This document shows positions 1 to 8,139 of a stretch of 19,725 nt of DNA, piece after piece. Position 1 is the first letter of the stretch; each line of letters opens with the position of its first letter. The stretch is from an archaeon (lineage in GTDB: Archaea > Altiarchaeota > Altiarchaeia > IMC4 > QMZM01), in contig JAOZNG010000005.1 of the NCBI GenBank assembly GCA_029933895.1, positions 1 to 19,725 on the forward strand, written 5' to 3'. The notes beneath the pieces are model-generated. The model did no database searches. It was not told where the DNA came from and saw only the letters and a list, made by a program, of their open reading frames with translations. The position numbers were made by a program, and so were the translations under genes.

Positions 1-2
1 TC

Positions 3-848
3 CAGCTCCAGCCTGCTGCCCCTAGGCTCTACCTCAGAGAAAAACTCTATCTCCTCGATGGAAACCCTCCCCAACGGCATAGAGTTAACGGAGTGAAATG
101 CATCCCTCCTTGAGGAATGCATCTTCCTTACTCTGGTCGCGTTATGGATTAGGCAGTAATCATCAGACATGCTTCCGTGCATTACCACACAAACCCCGCC
201 TAAATCAGATTCCCCGGCAACCTTAACTGAATGAATAAGGTTCAGGGCAGCATCGCTGCTTCCCCGATCAGAGCTTCTCTGGGCGCCGGTCAGCACCACA
301 GGAACAGGAGCCTCCAACATGAAGGCTAATGCAGCAGCCGTATAACCCATCGTATCCGTGCCATGGGTTAACACCACCCCAGATGCACCAGCCCTTATTT
401 CTCTAGCCACTGACTCAGCCATAGAAACCCAGTCCCCGGGCTGTATATCCTCCGAAAACTTGTTGAAGAGCTGTCTTCCGCTGATGTTTGCTATAGAAGA
501 CAGCTCCGGTACAGCTGAAATAAGCTCCCCGGCGGAGAAAGCTGAATGCACTCCACCAGTCAGGTAATCAACCCTGCTGGCTATTGTCCCGCCGGTAGCT
601 ATAATCGAGACCCCGGGTTTATCAGTCTCTTTCTTCTGCTCTGTTGTCGTATGCTCTTCGACTTCCACAGCACCTAAATCCCTTATGGACATGATTTTAT
701 TCTTCTCCACGCCGATGTTGTAGCCGTTCTCCAGCTTCAGAACAATATGCTTATTGTCAGCAAGCTCCGGTCTCTTAAGCAGTATGCCCCTGTATTTCTT
801 GTCTCTGGTCTCTATCTCCACCCGATGTAAAGGCTTCACTTCTTTCAT
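3..848 (-). CDS. gatD: Glutamyl-tRNA(Gln) amidotransferase subunit D (partial, C-terminus off the window)
   Basis: GatD is the asparaginase-like subunit of the archaeal GatDE complex, which turns Glu-tRNA(Gln) into Gln-tRNA(Gln) using ammonia from glutamine. The first 282 residues are visible, starting from ATG at 848; the gene runs off the left edge (family length is a little over 400). Residues 1-75 form the small N-terminal domain typical of GatD ([20 protein letters not shown]). Residue 80 onward is a type I asparaginase domain. Its catalytic landmarks are TGGTIAS (85-91), HGTDTM (162-167) and a Lys in RKMHS (242). GatE would be expected downstream, beyond the window. The gene is divergent from the zinc-ribbon gene, with only 53 bases between the start codons. 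The N-terminal GatD domain separates it from a plain L-asparaginase. Identification is firm. Confidence 0.95.
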   Translation of the reverse strand, partial: MKEVKPLHRVEIETRDKKYRGILLKRPELADNKHIVLKLENGYNIGVEKNKIMSIRDLGAVEVEEHTTTEQKKETDKPGVSIIATGGTIASRVDYLTGGVHSAFSAGELISAVPELSSIANISGRQLFNKFSEDIQPGDWVSMAESVAREIRAGASGVVLTHGTDTMGYTAAALAFMLEAPVPVVLTGAQRSSDRGSSDAALNLIHSVKVAGESDLGGVCVVMHGSMSDDYCLIHNATRVRKMHSSRRDAFHSVNSMPLGRVSIEEIEFFSEVEPRGSRLEL

Positions 849-867
849 TGTTACTTATTAAACTTCA

Positions 868-881
868 ATACAAATATTATT
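868..881. promoter_or_regulatory. Possible shared TATA element between gatD and the zinc-ribbon gene
   Basis: An AT-rich stretch (tacaaatattattt) lies midway between the divergent starts. Its centre is about 27 bases from ATG 902 on the + strand and about 27 from ATG 848 on the - strand, the spacing expected for leaderless archaeal transcripts. A GGAG at 888-891 could alternatively serve as a Shine-Dalgarno site for the + gene. This is inference from position and composition only. Confidence 0.4.
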
Positions 882-901
882 TCTCCCGGAGATTACATAA
901 T

Positions 902-1081
902 ATGGCCTCTAACAGAGAAAAAGAAGGTAAGAAATGCACAAGCTGTGAGCGGGAGGTTGATGCAAGATACACGGAGTTTAAGTGCCCTGAATGCTGCGGA
1001 GAGACCATCATCCGATGCAGATCCTGCCGTGTTCTGGGTGTGAGCTATGCCTGTCCCAAGTGCGGTTTCACTGGACCATGA
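902..1081 (+). CDS. Small double zinc-ribbon protein (COG2888-like, HVO_2753 type)
   Basis: A 59-residue protein with four CxxC-type knuckles: CTSC (12-15), CPEC followed by another C (27-31), CRSC (39-42) and CPKC (50-53), ending CGFTGP. This pattern and length match the archaeal 'zinc finger / RNA-binding' mini-protein family related to HVO_2753, in which two zinc sites are arranged in one small fold. The exact role is not settled in the family; association with translation or RNA is commonly assumed. The frame stays open upstream to 848, but ATG 902 gives the usual family length and a promoter at proper spacing, so I chose 902. Its stop overlaps the start of the next gene (ATGA), implying translational coupling to the tsaC-like gene. 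Confidence 0.88.
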   Translation: MASNREKEGKKCTSCEREVDARYTEFKCPECCGETIIRCRSCRVLGVSYACPKCGFTGP

Positions 1082-1659
1082 ATGTTCTGAGAGCAGACCC
1101 CCTGAATCCAGACAAGAAACTGGTTCATGAAGTCGCTTGCTGTCTGAATCATGGAGGCGTAATTCTTTACCCCACCGACACCGTGTACGGGATAGGTTGT
1201 AGAATAGACAACCATGACGCTGTTAAAAGGGTTTACTGGATAAAGAAGAGAAAAACCAGCAGCCCTCTGTCCATAGCCTGCTCCAGTATGGAGATGCTTG
1301 AAAAATACGCCCACCTAGACAGAAAGAAAAAAGACTTTATTCGGGATAAGGCAGGTATGGGATACACTTTTATTTTAGGGAAAAAAAACACCGTAGATGA
1401 CCTGGTGACCGGCTGCCAGAATACAGTGGGGGTTAGACTTATCCCCCTGCCCCTGGTCACGGCCTTCATAGAGGACACAGGCTCTCCCATAGTGTCCACA
1501 TCAGCCAACACATCAGGGAATGAAGCCCCCTCAGCAATCAGCAGGGTGGAGAAAGAGATACTTGACTCCGTGGACCTGGTCGTGGACGGAGGACCGTGCA
1601 GGACAGGTAAACCCTCCAGGGTTGTGGATCTGGAGTCAAGGAAGGTTTTAAGGGACTAA
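1078..1659 (+). CDS. tsaC: Threonylcarbamoyl-AMP synthase (Sua5/YrdC/TsaC family)
   Basis: A 193-residue YrdC-domain protein that forms threonylcarbamoyl-AMP from Thr, bicarbonate and ATP, the first step of the t6A37 modification of ANN-decoding tRNAs. Landmarks are [10 protein letters not shown] (31-40), the basic [10 protein letters not shown] segment (56-65) that matches the KxRxxxxPL motif, and STSANTSG (140-147). There is no C-terminal Sua5 domain, so this is the short TsaC/YrdC form. The start is ATG 1078, which overlaps the stop of the zinc-ribbon gene by 4 bases; an in-frame opening back to 991 lies inside that gene and is not credible as N-terminus. At the other end its TAA overlaps the TAG of the convergent membrane-protein gene by a few bases. 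Confidence 0.93.
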   Translation: MNVLRADPLNPDKKLVHEVACCLNHGGVILYPTDTVYGIGCRIDNHDAVKRVYWIKKRKTSSPLSIACSSMEMLEKYAHLDRKKKDFIRDKAGMGYTFILGKKNTVDDLVTGCQNTVGVRLIPLPLVTAFIEDTGSPIVSTSANTSGNEAPSAISRVEKEILDSVDLVVDGGPCRTGKPSRVVDLESRKVLRD

Positions 1660-2090
1660 ACAAAGTATTTGTCTTTGGTCGGGTTCTCGAGCTCAACAAG
1701 CTTGCCCTCAGGGTAGGAGAAAAAGCCGTATTTTATCAGCTTAACCACGCCCTTGCTGCCGTCACGCAACATAACATCTATGGTGTCGTTCAGCCTGCCA
1801 GACTCCATGGCTGTGGTGGGTGTGGAATCCAGATACGTTTCTGACATCACCGGCGTCTCAATCTCCTTCCATACCGAAACCAGCACTATATCCCCTTCCC
1901 GGACGCCCCTTATGACGGGTTGGGTGATGAAAAAGATCAGGGATGCTGCCAGCGATGCCGCCAGCGCCCTCCACAGCATTAACTCGTTGAGCGTGGAGGA
2001 GTAGAAAACAAGGGAGAGAGCCGTCAATAGCATGAATATAACCGCGGTTTTCTCTATTCTGTTAAAGACTGTGTTGTTCTTGAGCTTCAA
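1656..2090 (-). CDS. Small two-helix membrane protein of unknown function
   Basis: A 144-residue protein I do not recognise. Two hydrophobic helices are visible at about residues 15-31 and 35-57, separated by a very short turn, giving a hairpin anchor. The soluble C-terminal part (60-144) is strand-rich, starting REGDIVLVSVWKE and including a stretch VMLRDGSKGVVKLIKYGFFSYPEGKLVELE. The only workable start is a TTG at 2090; the first internal ATG is at residue 19, within the first helix. A TATA-like TTTAAA lies about 31 bases before the TTG, which supports this start. Its stop overlaps that of the convergent tsaC gene. It is separated by 132 bases from nadC upstream, and I see nothing coding in that gap. 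Confidence 0.65.
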   Translation of the reverse strand: MKLKNNTVFNRIEKTAVIFMLLTALSLVFYSSTLNELMLWRALAASLAASLIFFITQPVIRGVREGDIVLVSVWKEIETPVMSETYLDSTPTTAMESGRLNDTIDVMLRDGSKGVVKLIKYGFFSYPEGKLVELENPTKDKYFV

Positions 2091-2222
2091 TTTATCTATC
2101 TATAATCTATGGAAAGGTGGGTTTAAATTACAAAAGGAGGGAAAATTAGGCTCTCTTGACATCTATCTCTTAAGCGGCTCATGCGACATAATTCGCTGAC
2201 ACGGATTACATGGGATATGACC

Positions 2223-3059
2223 CTATAGAATCTTCAGGGAGAAATCCTTGGCCGACGCCGAGTGAGTCAACGCCCCAACAGAGATAACATCCACACCGGT
2301 ATCCAGGTAATCCCCCAAGTTGTTAAGCTTAATATTCCCCGAAGCCTCCAAGAGCACTCTCTTCCTGGGTCCCGTTTCGCAGAAAAGATCTTTTTCACTC
2401 AACAGAGACACAACCTCTCTGGTCTCCTCTGGACTCATGTTATCGAGCATTATTATATCGGCACCAGCCTCCGCCGCCTCCAAGGCCTGCTCCACGTTAG
2501 TTACCTCAACCTCCACCTTATGCACAAAGGATGTGTTCTTTTTCGCTACCTCCACAGCCTCACGGACACTGGAGAAAAGCTTCAGGTGATTATCCTTAAT
2601 TAAGACACTATCGTATAAACCAAATCTATGGGTGTCGCCTCCAGCAATCTTTATAGCCTCGTTCTCGAAGTAGTTAAACAGGGGACTTGTCTTCCGGGTA
2701 GAGGCAATCCTCACATCACCAGCCCGTGAAACATACTCTCTGGTGAGAGATGCTATCCCGCTCATCCTAGACAGTATATTCAACGCTGTTCTTTCTACCA
2801 CAAGCATGTCATGAGAGCCCCCCTCCAAGACAAAAATAACAGCGCCGCTCCCTACATCCTCACCATCCTCCCTGGACTCAATCACCTCTATATTGAAAAT
2901 CCTGAAAAGCGTTTTCAGGATCGATACCCCCGCAAGGGTGCATGGCTCCTTGGATTTGATTTCCGCTCTTATTTTCTCGTCCGGCACAAGGTCTGTTGTT
3001 ATATCACCAACGCCCCTGTCCTCGTCCACCATATCCAACAGCTTCTTTTCTATGTTCAT
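2223..3059 (-). CDS. nadC: Nicotinate-nucleotide pyrophosphorylase (quinolinate phosphoribosyltransferase)
   Basis: NadC makes nicotinate mononucleotide from quinolinate and PRPP in de novo NAD synthesis. From ATG 3059 the protein has 278 residues, normal for the family. Landmarks are DEDRGVGDITT (12-22), TRKT (121-124), HRFGLYDSVLIKDNH (144-158) with the PRPP/quinolinate-binding His-Arg and Lys, EVEV (184-187), LDNMSPEE (205-212), EASGNI (238-243) and GVDVISVGALTHS (255-267). An in-frame ATG at 3080 would overlap the upstream pilin-like gene by 20 bases; I prefer 3059, one base after that gene's TGA and close to where the family's N-terminus begins. The one-base spacing suggests it is translated on the same message as the surface genes. 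NadX, which supplies iminoaspartate to this pathway, is encoded at 13698-14471; NadA is not in the window. Confidence 0.95.
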   Translation of the reverse strand: MNIEKKLLDMVDEDRGVGDITTDLVPDEKIRAEIKSKEPCTLAGVSILKTLFRIFNIEVIESREDGEDVGSGAVIFVLEGGSHDMLVVERTALNILSRMSGIASLTREYVSRAGDVRIASTRKTSPLFNYFENEAIKIAGGDTHRFGLYDSVLIKDNHLKLFSSVREAVEVAKKNTSFVHKVEVEVTNVEQALEAAEAGADIIMLDNMSPEETREVVSLLSEKDLFCETGPRKRVLLEASGNIKLNNLGDYLDTGVDVISVGALTHSASAKDFSLKIL

Positions 3060-3060
3060 T

Positions 3061-3705
3061 TCAGGTACCTGCCGAGACATTCAATCCGGCCTCTTTAACT
3101 GTGACACCCATCGGCAACGTAAGCCACAGAACCTCTGCCTCCCTGAAGTCAGGTCTCTGTGGATCAGCATATCCTGAATCGTTGAATGATATGCTCAGCA
3201 CATGGTGTTTGGTTCCGTATGGGATGTAGGAAAGCTCTCTGGTAATGTTCGTTTTATTACATAAAAGCATTGCTCTGGCCATATACTCCATCCATGTCTT
3301 GTTCTCGCGGTACCCTGAAATAACCCGGGTGGCCTTTGTTTTGTCGGATGCTGTCCACTCGGAGACAACACCCCTGAGTGAGGAGGCATCTCTTGAAGTA
3401 ATGACTGTATTATCTATCTCCATACGGTATCCAAGCCTCTCAGGTAATATGACATTAAGATATCGTGCAGCTGTCTTGTTAGCTGAATCGATGTCTTCTA
3501 TAGCCCAGTAATACCCAACCTCATCCAGAACACCCTTGTTGTCTAAAACCTGAAGAGCGTCCTCTGCACGCATATGCACGTGCTCGAAATAGCGTTCATC
3601 CACAGCGGGTACACTGAAGTGATAAAATGAGAAAATAAAAAAGCTGAAGAAAACCAGGAACACAGCGAAAATCGAGTCCAGTGTCATCACGTATCCCCTT
3701 TTCAT
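3061..3705 (-). CDS. Pilin-like surface protein with prepilin-type N-terminus (KRG/YVMTLDS type)
   Basis: A 214-residue protein from ATG 3705 (an in-frame ATG at 3717 overlaps the preceding gene by 10 bases). The N-terminus is MKRG followed by YVMTLDSIFAVFLVFFSFFIFSF. This is a charged stretch, a Gly, then a long hydrophobic helix, as in archaeal class III signal peptides cut by a PibD/EppA-type peptidase. The rest is a soluble, strand-rich ectodomain with several N-glycosylation sequons (NKT, NIT, NDS) and no catalytic motif. It does not carry the Glu at +5 typical of major pilins, but has Thr at +4 and Asp at +6, shared with the LamG-bearing protein at 8140-9537. It is probably a minor pilin or an anchored surface subunit. 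It follows the 354-residue secreted protein with 2 bases between them. Confidence 0.7.
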   Translation of the reverse strand: MKRGYVMTLDSIFAVFLVFFSFFIFSFYHFSVPAVDERYFEHVHMRAEDALQVLDNKGVLDEVGYYWAIEDIDSANKTAARYLNVILPERLGYRMEIDNTVITSRDASSLRGVVSEWTASDKTKATRVISGYRENKTWMEYMARAMLLCNKTNITRELSYIPYGTKHHVLSISFNDSGYADPQRPDFREAEVLWLTLPMGVTVKEAGLNVSAGT

Positions 3706-3707
3706 CT

Positions 3708-4772
3708 TCAAATCCAAACAATTAATTTAACCAAAACCGGACCCCACAGTATAGGGGTTGCCGGGTATCTCCTAACTCGGAAGAACATGGTATCTGGATC
3801 AAAGTACATACGGACCCCCCTAGGAAGCAGCATTTTATCCAGTCTACAGTTATCTGGAAGGTCATCTCTACCCTCTATCCTGTCAAGGAGCCGCCATATA
3901 GCATCATCCACGGCATCCAGGTCTATTCCCGGGTTTCTTCCGCAAACACCGCCGGTATAAAACTGGACATCGGCTCCGGAATAGCCCTCTGGAGCTGGAA
4001 AAGTAAAAGAGTCGGTGGAGGAGCTGCTATCATTCCAGTAATCAATCGTCCAGTTAGCGCCTTCAGAAATCTGGAATGTGTTGTTGTAGTCCACGTTGTC
4101 TATCACCTCAAGGCTTTCGTATTTGACGTAGATGTCTTCTACAGTGATCCCGCCAGGCGTCTCAGACGAGAAAACCAGGGGGATAATGCATTCGCTTGTT
4201 GTCTCGTCTAGTATGCATCCACTGCAGCTGCAGTTGTTTCGCAGGATCATGTTTATTTTATTGGGATCTAAATCCGCCCACTCCGCTGTGCCGGTGAAGG
4301 CTCCTGGAGCAGACTGCTCCCACTCCCAGGGAGGCGTGCTGTCGTTTCCCACATCAAGGAACAGGTTTGATGCATAACTCACGTGTATATCCAACTGGAA
4401 TGTTGATTCCGGGAATTCCCCCCTCCCATAGTTGCTTATGTTCACGCCAACCTGGTAGCCCAGACAACACCCAACATAGAAGGTGTTGTTTTCACCCTCC
4501 AGCCCATACGGGGCGTTATCTTCAGTGAAGTAATAGAAGTTATCTGGAACCGCTGCTCCGCCTGTGAAGGTTGTTCTTGATTCATTATATATCAAAGCGC
4601 CAGTGAAGCGGTCATGTACCTTAACTGTTAAATTAACGGGGGTTCCAGAGGCTACGGGATTACCCCAGAAGTCATAGACATATCCATAGATTCCAGGAAC
4701 CCTTGTAAGCTCCTGGCTGGTTGCGTTCAGGGATAACACGATAACCAGCATCGTGGAAAGTGTTTTTTTCAT
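3708..4772 (-). CDS. Secreted Cys-containing surface protein of unknown function
   Basis: A 354-residue protein with a Sec-type signal peptide (MKKTLSTMLVIVLSLNATSQ), cut around residue 18-20, and no other membrane helix except a modest hydrophobic C-terminal strand (WGPVLVKLIVWI). The N-terminal part of the mature protein (GIYGYVYDFWGNPVASGTPVNLTVKV in pieces, 27-52) resembles the carboxypeptidase-regulatory or CNA-B-like beta folds often found in archaeal surface proteins. Cysteines occur as CC (102-103), a CSCSGC cluster plus C195 (181-195), C277 and C309, suggesting disulfides or a metal site. Many NxS/T sequons (for example NNT, NIS, NDS, NWT) suggest heavy N-glycosylation. It sits between two prepilin-type proteins in one leftward run, so a part in the same surface structure is likely, but I cannot assign a function. 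Confidence 0.65.
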   Translation of the reverse strand: MKKTLSTMLVIVLSLNATSQELTRVPGIYGYVYDFWGNPVASGTPVNLTVKVHDRFTGALIYNESRTTFTGGAAVPDNFYYFTEDNAPYGLEGENNTFYVGCCLGYQVGVNISNYGRGEFPESTFQLDIHVSYASNLFLDVGNDSTPPWEWEQSAPGAFTGTAEWADLDPNKINMILRNNCSCSGCILDETTSECIIPLVFSSETPGGITVEDIYVKYESLEVIDNVDYNNTFQISEGANWTIDYWNDSSSSTDSFTFPAPEGYSGADVQFYTGGVCGRNPGIDLDAVDDAIWRLLDRIEGRDDLPDNCRLDKMLLPRGVRMYFDPDTMFFRVRRYPATPILWGPVLVKLIVWI

Positions 4773-4823
4773 CGGAAATAATATTAAATGTCATGGAATA
4801 AAAGCGTTCACCAGCTATCTGGG

Positions 4824-5993
4824 TCAGCAGGGTGGATGATAGCAGTTAGATAAGTCAGTGCAATCATATCCCTCCATGTTGTACTTCAATATATGTGGTG
4901 AGTCTATCCTGAAAGTCCAGTTGTATGGGTCTATGCAGGTATTGTTCACGCAACAGCTTCCTGAGTTCACCTCCCTGCGCCAGTAAACATAATCAACCCA
5001 TGAATAGTTGTTTCTGTAGAGGACTGTAATCCTGTGAGTCCATAAATCCCTGAGATCAACAAAACTCTCCAAGCCGATAAAATCTGCATTAAACAACTCC
5101 TTGGATTGTTCAGCGTATACAGGAGACAGATTCAGTCTTCCCTCGCATCGGTCGAAGAAAGAAGGTCCGTTTAGGTAATCCGGAACAGAGAAACCATACA
5201 GGGATACGTTGCTTGTGAAGTAACACCTGTAGTCCTCCTTGAGCGATATATCAAGCAGTTCATCGATTGCTGTTCCGTTGAATTTTTTAACATCACATTT
5301 ATGGAAATATTTCATCAAATCAGCGGCCGCCCCAACATCAGATGGGTTGATCAGGTCTCTCATGCCGTATATGAAATAGAGTGGGTCTTCGGTGTCGTTT
5401 ATGTTAATCAACACCGTGTTTATGGGGTGGTGGTATCCCCGATAGAAGCTTGTGTTTTTTTCATCCCTTAACTCCATGTCCAGATATACAATAAGCCCCA
5501 CATGGAACGCGTTATACATGGCGACATCCATATCCGAGACCATTAACCTGTCGAACACTATGTCTGCACCCTCTGCTGTGTTGTTTATTCTTTCAATCCA
5601 GTCAAGAAGGGTGTTATTTTCCATGAAAGACACGGCAACACCATTAAGCGTTCCGCAAAGCATCATCTCTGATAGGGCAGCCTGGGTGCCGTTTATTGGG
5701 TATTTGAATGCTGTGCAGTTACGCATCCCGTAGTTGCTGAAGTTTTCCCGAGAGGACAGGATATAAGCCACAGAATATTGAATAGCTCTTTTCCCGCTTA
5801 TATGAGCTGCCCTGCGGAGGTCGTTTTTAACACCCGTTATGAAGTAGTGTAGCTCGTCTGTTGTTATCTTGTTGGCTGTGCTCTCCATTCCCCTCTCGGT
5901 TCTGGAGCTATAGAATATGATCAAGAAAAAAAGCAGTGACAGAAACATTACGGTAACTATCGAGTACAGGTAACCCTTCCGGCCTGCTTTCAT
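4824..5993 (-). CDS. Pilin-like surface protein with prepilin-type N-terminus (RKG/YLYS type)
   Basis: A 389-residue protein from ATG 5993. The frame remains open to 6092, but the upstream extension is low-complexity AT-rich promoter sequence and would bury the signal. The N-terminus MKAGRKG followed by YLYSIVTVMFLSLLFFLIIFYSS fits a class III/prepilin signal with one helix (about 8-29). The ectodomain is long, rich in sequons (N92, N101, N126, N137 and others) and ends in a Cys-rich tail (C347, C348, C353, C378, C384, C389) finishing HPPC. No known domain is recognised. It is the first gene of the leftward surface run and is divergent from the TadC pair across a very AT-rich 119-base intergenic region. 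It is plausibly a minor pilin or tip/adhesin-like subunit of the same machine. Confidence 0.68.
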   Translation of the reverse strand: MKAGRKGYLYSIVTVMFLSLLFFLIIFYSSRTERGMESTANKITTDELHYFITGVKNDLRRAAHISGKRAIQYSVAYILSSRENFSNYGMRNCTAFKYPINGTQAALSEMMLCGTLNGVAVSFMENNTLLDWIERINNTAEGADIVFDRLMVSDMDVAMYNAFHVGLIVYLDMELRDEKNTSFYRGYHHPINTVLININDTEDPLYFIYGMRDLINPSDVGAAADLMKYFHKCDVKKFNGTAIDELLDISLKEDYRCYFTSNVSLYGFSVPDYLNGPSFFDRCEGRLNLSPVYAEQSKELFNADFIGLESFVDLRDLWTHRITVLYRNNYSWVDYVYWRREVNSGSCCVNNTCIDPYNWTFRIDSPHILKYNMEGYDCTDLSNCYHPPC

Positions 5994-6047
5994 TTTATGA
6001 GTTATAGGTAAACCAGGCTTAAATTTGTTAGAGAAAAAAAGAAAGAA

Positions 6048-6078
6048 TAAATAATATAAAAAAGAAGTACTATAATTG
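6048..6078. promoter_or_regulatory. Divergent promoter region between the 389-residue surface protein and tadC1
   Basis: The 119-base gap is strongly AT-rich. TATAATTG at 6071-6078 is about 38 bases before the tadC1 ATG (6113) and could be its TATA box. An A/T run at 6048-6060 could serve the leftward gene. No operator-like symmetry is obvious. Assignment rests on composition and spacing only. Confidence 0.35.
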
Positions 6079-6112
6079 AACAAATGATACATAATAAAAG
6101 AAATCAGCTAAA

Positions 6113-6967
6113 ATGACCTTGTTTGAGAGATTTGTTAAACCGACCAAAAGTTTAACTCCTCGCACAAAGAAGCTCCTGGTTCTGTTCCCTGAACTGGAAT
6201 GGAGGCTTAGAAAGGCCAGAATAAACATCTCCCCAGAGGAATATCTCGCCATAGTGATTGCTGTCCCAGTATCCGCTTTCTGCGCCACGTTCGTGATTGT
6301 GCTCCCTGTTTTTGCGGTGGTTGTGGGTCAATTCAACCCGGTTCTTGTTTTTGGTATACCTCTCCTTGTTGCCTTCTATTTCGCTTTTTATTTCTTTTTC
6401 ACACCCAACAGGATAATAAACAAGAAATCAGCCCTCATAGATAAAGACCTTGGTTACATGTTAAGGGATATGAGCGTGCAGTTAAGCGCAGGCATACCGT
6501 TATTTAATGTTCTGGAGAACATCTCGGTAGGCGGATACGGTGAATGCTCGAAGATAGCTGACGAGGTAGTGGATGCTGTTGAATCAGGCATGAGTATGAC
6601 TGACGCATTAAATGACTACGGTCTGATATCCCCCTCGGGTTATATGAGAAGGATACTGGGCCAGATCGCTAATGCATTAAAGACAGGCTCTGATTTAAAC
6701 GCCGCCCTGGATATTATCGGCTGGAGCATACAATTAGACAGAGAGAACAGGATAGCACAATACGGGCAGGAGCTTGCCATCATCGGATTAATGTATATGG
6801 TTCTGATAATAGTCATGCCCTCCATGGGGGTAACCCTTTTCATTATATTATCCAATTTTTTCGATATAACAGCAACAACCCAGCACCTGTATGCTAGCGC
6901 CCTCTTGGTGGTGGGTTTGGAGATATTTTTCATATCAATCATACGGAGCAGGAGGCCGACCATATAA
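6113..6967 (+). CDS. tadC: TadC/FlaJ-type type IV pilus assembly membrane protein (first of a pair)
   Basis: A 284-residue inner-membrane platform protein of the T2SSF/TadC/FlaJ superfamily, which anchors the assembly ATPase and helps insert pilins into the growing fibre. Hydrophobic segments lie at about 44-71, 74-96, 219-249 and 257-277. The cytoplasmic T2SSF core lies between (about 110-215) and begins DKDLGYMLRDMSVQLSAGIP, matching the family's 'lp.fl..l...l.aG.p' motif, with a second motif LGQIANALKTGSDLNAAL (182-199). The start is ATG 6113; an upstream TATA is at 6071-6078. The second TadC-like gene follows after 4 bases, the usual TadB/TadC-style tandem. The partner VirB11/TadA-type ATPase is not in the window. 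'tadC' here names the family, not strict orthology. Confidence 0.85.
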   Translation: MTLFERFVKPTKSLTPRTKKLLVLFPELEWRLRKARINISPEEYLAIVIAVPVSAFCATFVIVLPVFAVVVGQFNPVLVFGIPLLVAFYFAFYFFFTPNRIINKKSALIDKDLGYMLRDMSVQLSAGIPLFNVLENISVGGYGECSKIADEVVDAVESGMSMTDALNDYGLISPSGYMRRILGQIANALKTGSDLNAALDIIGWSIQLDRENRIAQYGQELAIIGLMYMVLIIVMPSMGVTLFIILSNFFDITATTQHLYASALLVVGLEIFFISIIRSRRPTI

Positions 6968-6971
6968 CAAA

Positions 6972-8132
6972 ATGAGTTTCAATCCCATAAACCGGATATT
7001 CGAGACCGTAATAGACGGCATAGTATACATAATAGAGATAATGCTGAATATATTGCTGATTTTTCTAGGTATATTATCCCGTTTCCTGGGATTTATATCA
7101 AAGTTTATACCCAGCATACCGCCACGCATAGGAGCAGCAGTCCCGAAAAACACAAGGCAACAATGGGAGGCGTTGATGAGGTACGCGGGCGTAGAGGAAG
7201 AAACCAAAAAGGTTCTTGGATACGTCATGATATACTGTATCGTGGTGGCTTTGGCTTTCATCATAGCATGTTTCATACTTGGTGTGGAGGCATACATCAC
7301 CCTGCTTGTTGGTGTGTTCGCCTTTATTTCCGGGATAGTTATGTCTTATGTAGCTGTAGCTGTTGTGGTTGAAAGACGATCCAGGAGTGTGGAGGACGTG
7401 CTTCCAGACTTCCTCTCCCTGATGTCTCAGAACATCGCTGCAGGTATGACAACATACGATGCCATGAAATCCTCAGCCAGACCAGAGTTCGGCCCCCTAG
7501 CTGAGGAGATATACAAGGTATCCAGGGATATGCTTTCCGGTGTGCCTATGGAAGCAGCCCTGCTGAAAATGACCAACAGAATTAAATCAGAGAAAGTGGC
7601 CCGGGTCATACGGCTGGTTATAGGGGGGCTTAAATCAGGAGGTAGACTGCCGAAGGTTCTGCAGGAGATATCCAGAGACCTTCAGAGAGAGCAGGGACTC
7701 CTGAAGAGGATGGTGGGGGAAACCGGAGCCCAATCCGGTTTCATACTGGTTGGTGTAATCCTCGGGGCCCCGCTTCTTTTCGCTGTATCCCTGCAATTCA
7801 TCGAGCTGTTCTCATTAATCTCTGAGGAGGTGCATGCCTCTGATTTCGAAACAGCCCATGCAGGGTTCTCATCCTCCATAACCTTTATCTCAATGGGGGG
7901 GATGAGCATAAACACCAGTGAGTTCTTTACCTACACAGTTATCATATTATTTATTCTATCCTTCTTTGGGGCCATAGTTATAGGCTTACTGCGCTCGGGG
8001 AAGGTTTTAACGAGCGGCAACATAACGCTCGTGCCGGTTATGGTGATCCTCTCCATAGGTGTTTTTCTGTTGTTTAAAGAGGTTATTTCTGTGGTTTTCC
8101 AGGGGATGATTGTCGGGGGAGGGGGTGTATAG
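6972..8132 (+). CDS. tadC: TadC/FlaJ-type type IV pilus assembly membrane protein (second of a pair)
   Basis: A 386-residue protein from ATG 6972, four bases after tadC1. The frame is open back to 6891 inside tadC1, but that part is not protein-like. An extra N-terminal amphipathic/hydrophobic segment (17-45) precedes helices at about 83-104 and 107-133, the T2SSF core (about 140-250: VEDVLPDFLSLMSQNIAAGM, then VIGGLKSGGRLPKVLQEIS), and helices at about 256-280, 318-340 and 351-378. The core repeats the motif order of its neighbour, so the two probably form a heterodimeric platform for one pilus or secretion apparatus. It ends seven bases before the stop of the convergent LamG-bearing pilin gene. 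Confidence 0.86.
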   Translation: MSFNPINRIFETVIDGIVYIIEIMLNILLIFLGILSRFLGFISKFIPSIPPRIGAAVPKNTRQQWEALMRYAGVEEETKKVLGYVMIYCIVVALAFIIACFILGVEAYITLLVGVFAFISGIVMSYVAVAVVVERRSRSVEDVLPDFLSLMSQNIAAGMTTYDAMKSSARPEFGPLAEEIYKVSRDMLSGVPMEAALLKMTNRIKSEKVARVIRLVIGGLKSGGRLPKVLQEISRDLQREQGLLKRMVGETGAQSGFILVGVILGAPLLFAVSLQFIELFSLISEEVHASDFETAHAGFSSSITFISMGGMSINTSEFFTYTVIILFILSFFGAIVIGLLRSGKVLTSGNITLVPVMVILSIGVFLLFKEVISVVFQGMIVGGGGV

Positions 8133-8139
8133 AACCCGA

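Noticed and set aside
848..901. Upstream extension of the zinc-ribbon protein to 77 residues
   Set aside because: The extra 18 residues come from AT-rich promoter sequence; ATG 902 gives the typical 59-residue family length.
5994..6092. 33-residue N-terminal extension of the 389-residue surface protein
   Set aside because: It is Phe/Tyr-rich translation of an A/T-rich intergenic region and would put the prepilin signal inside the protein.
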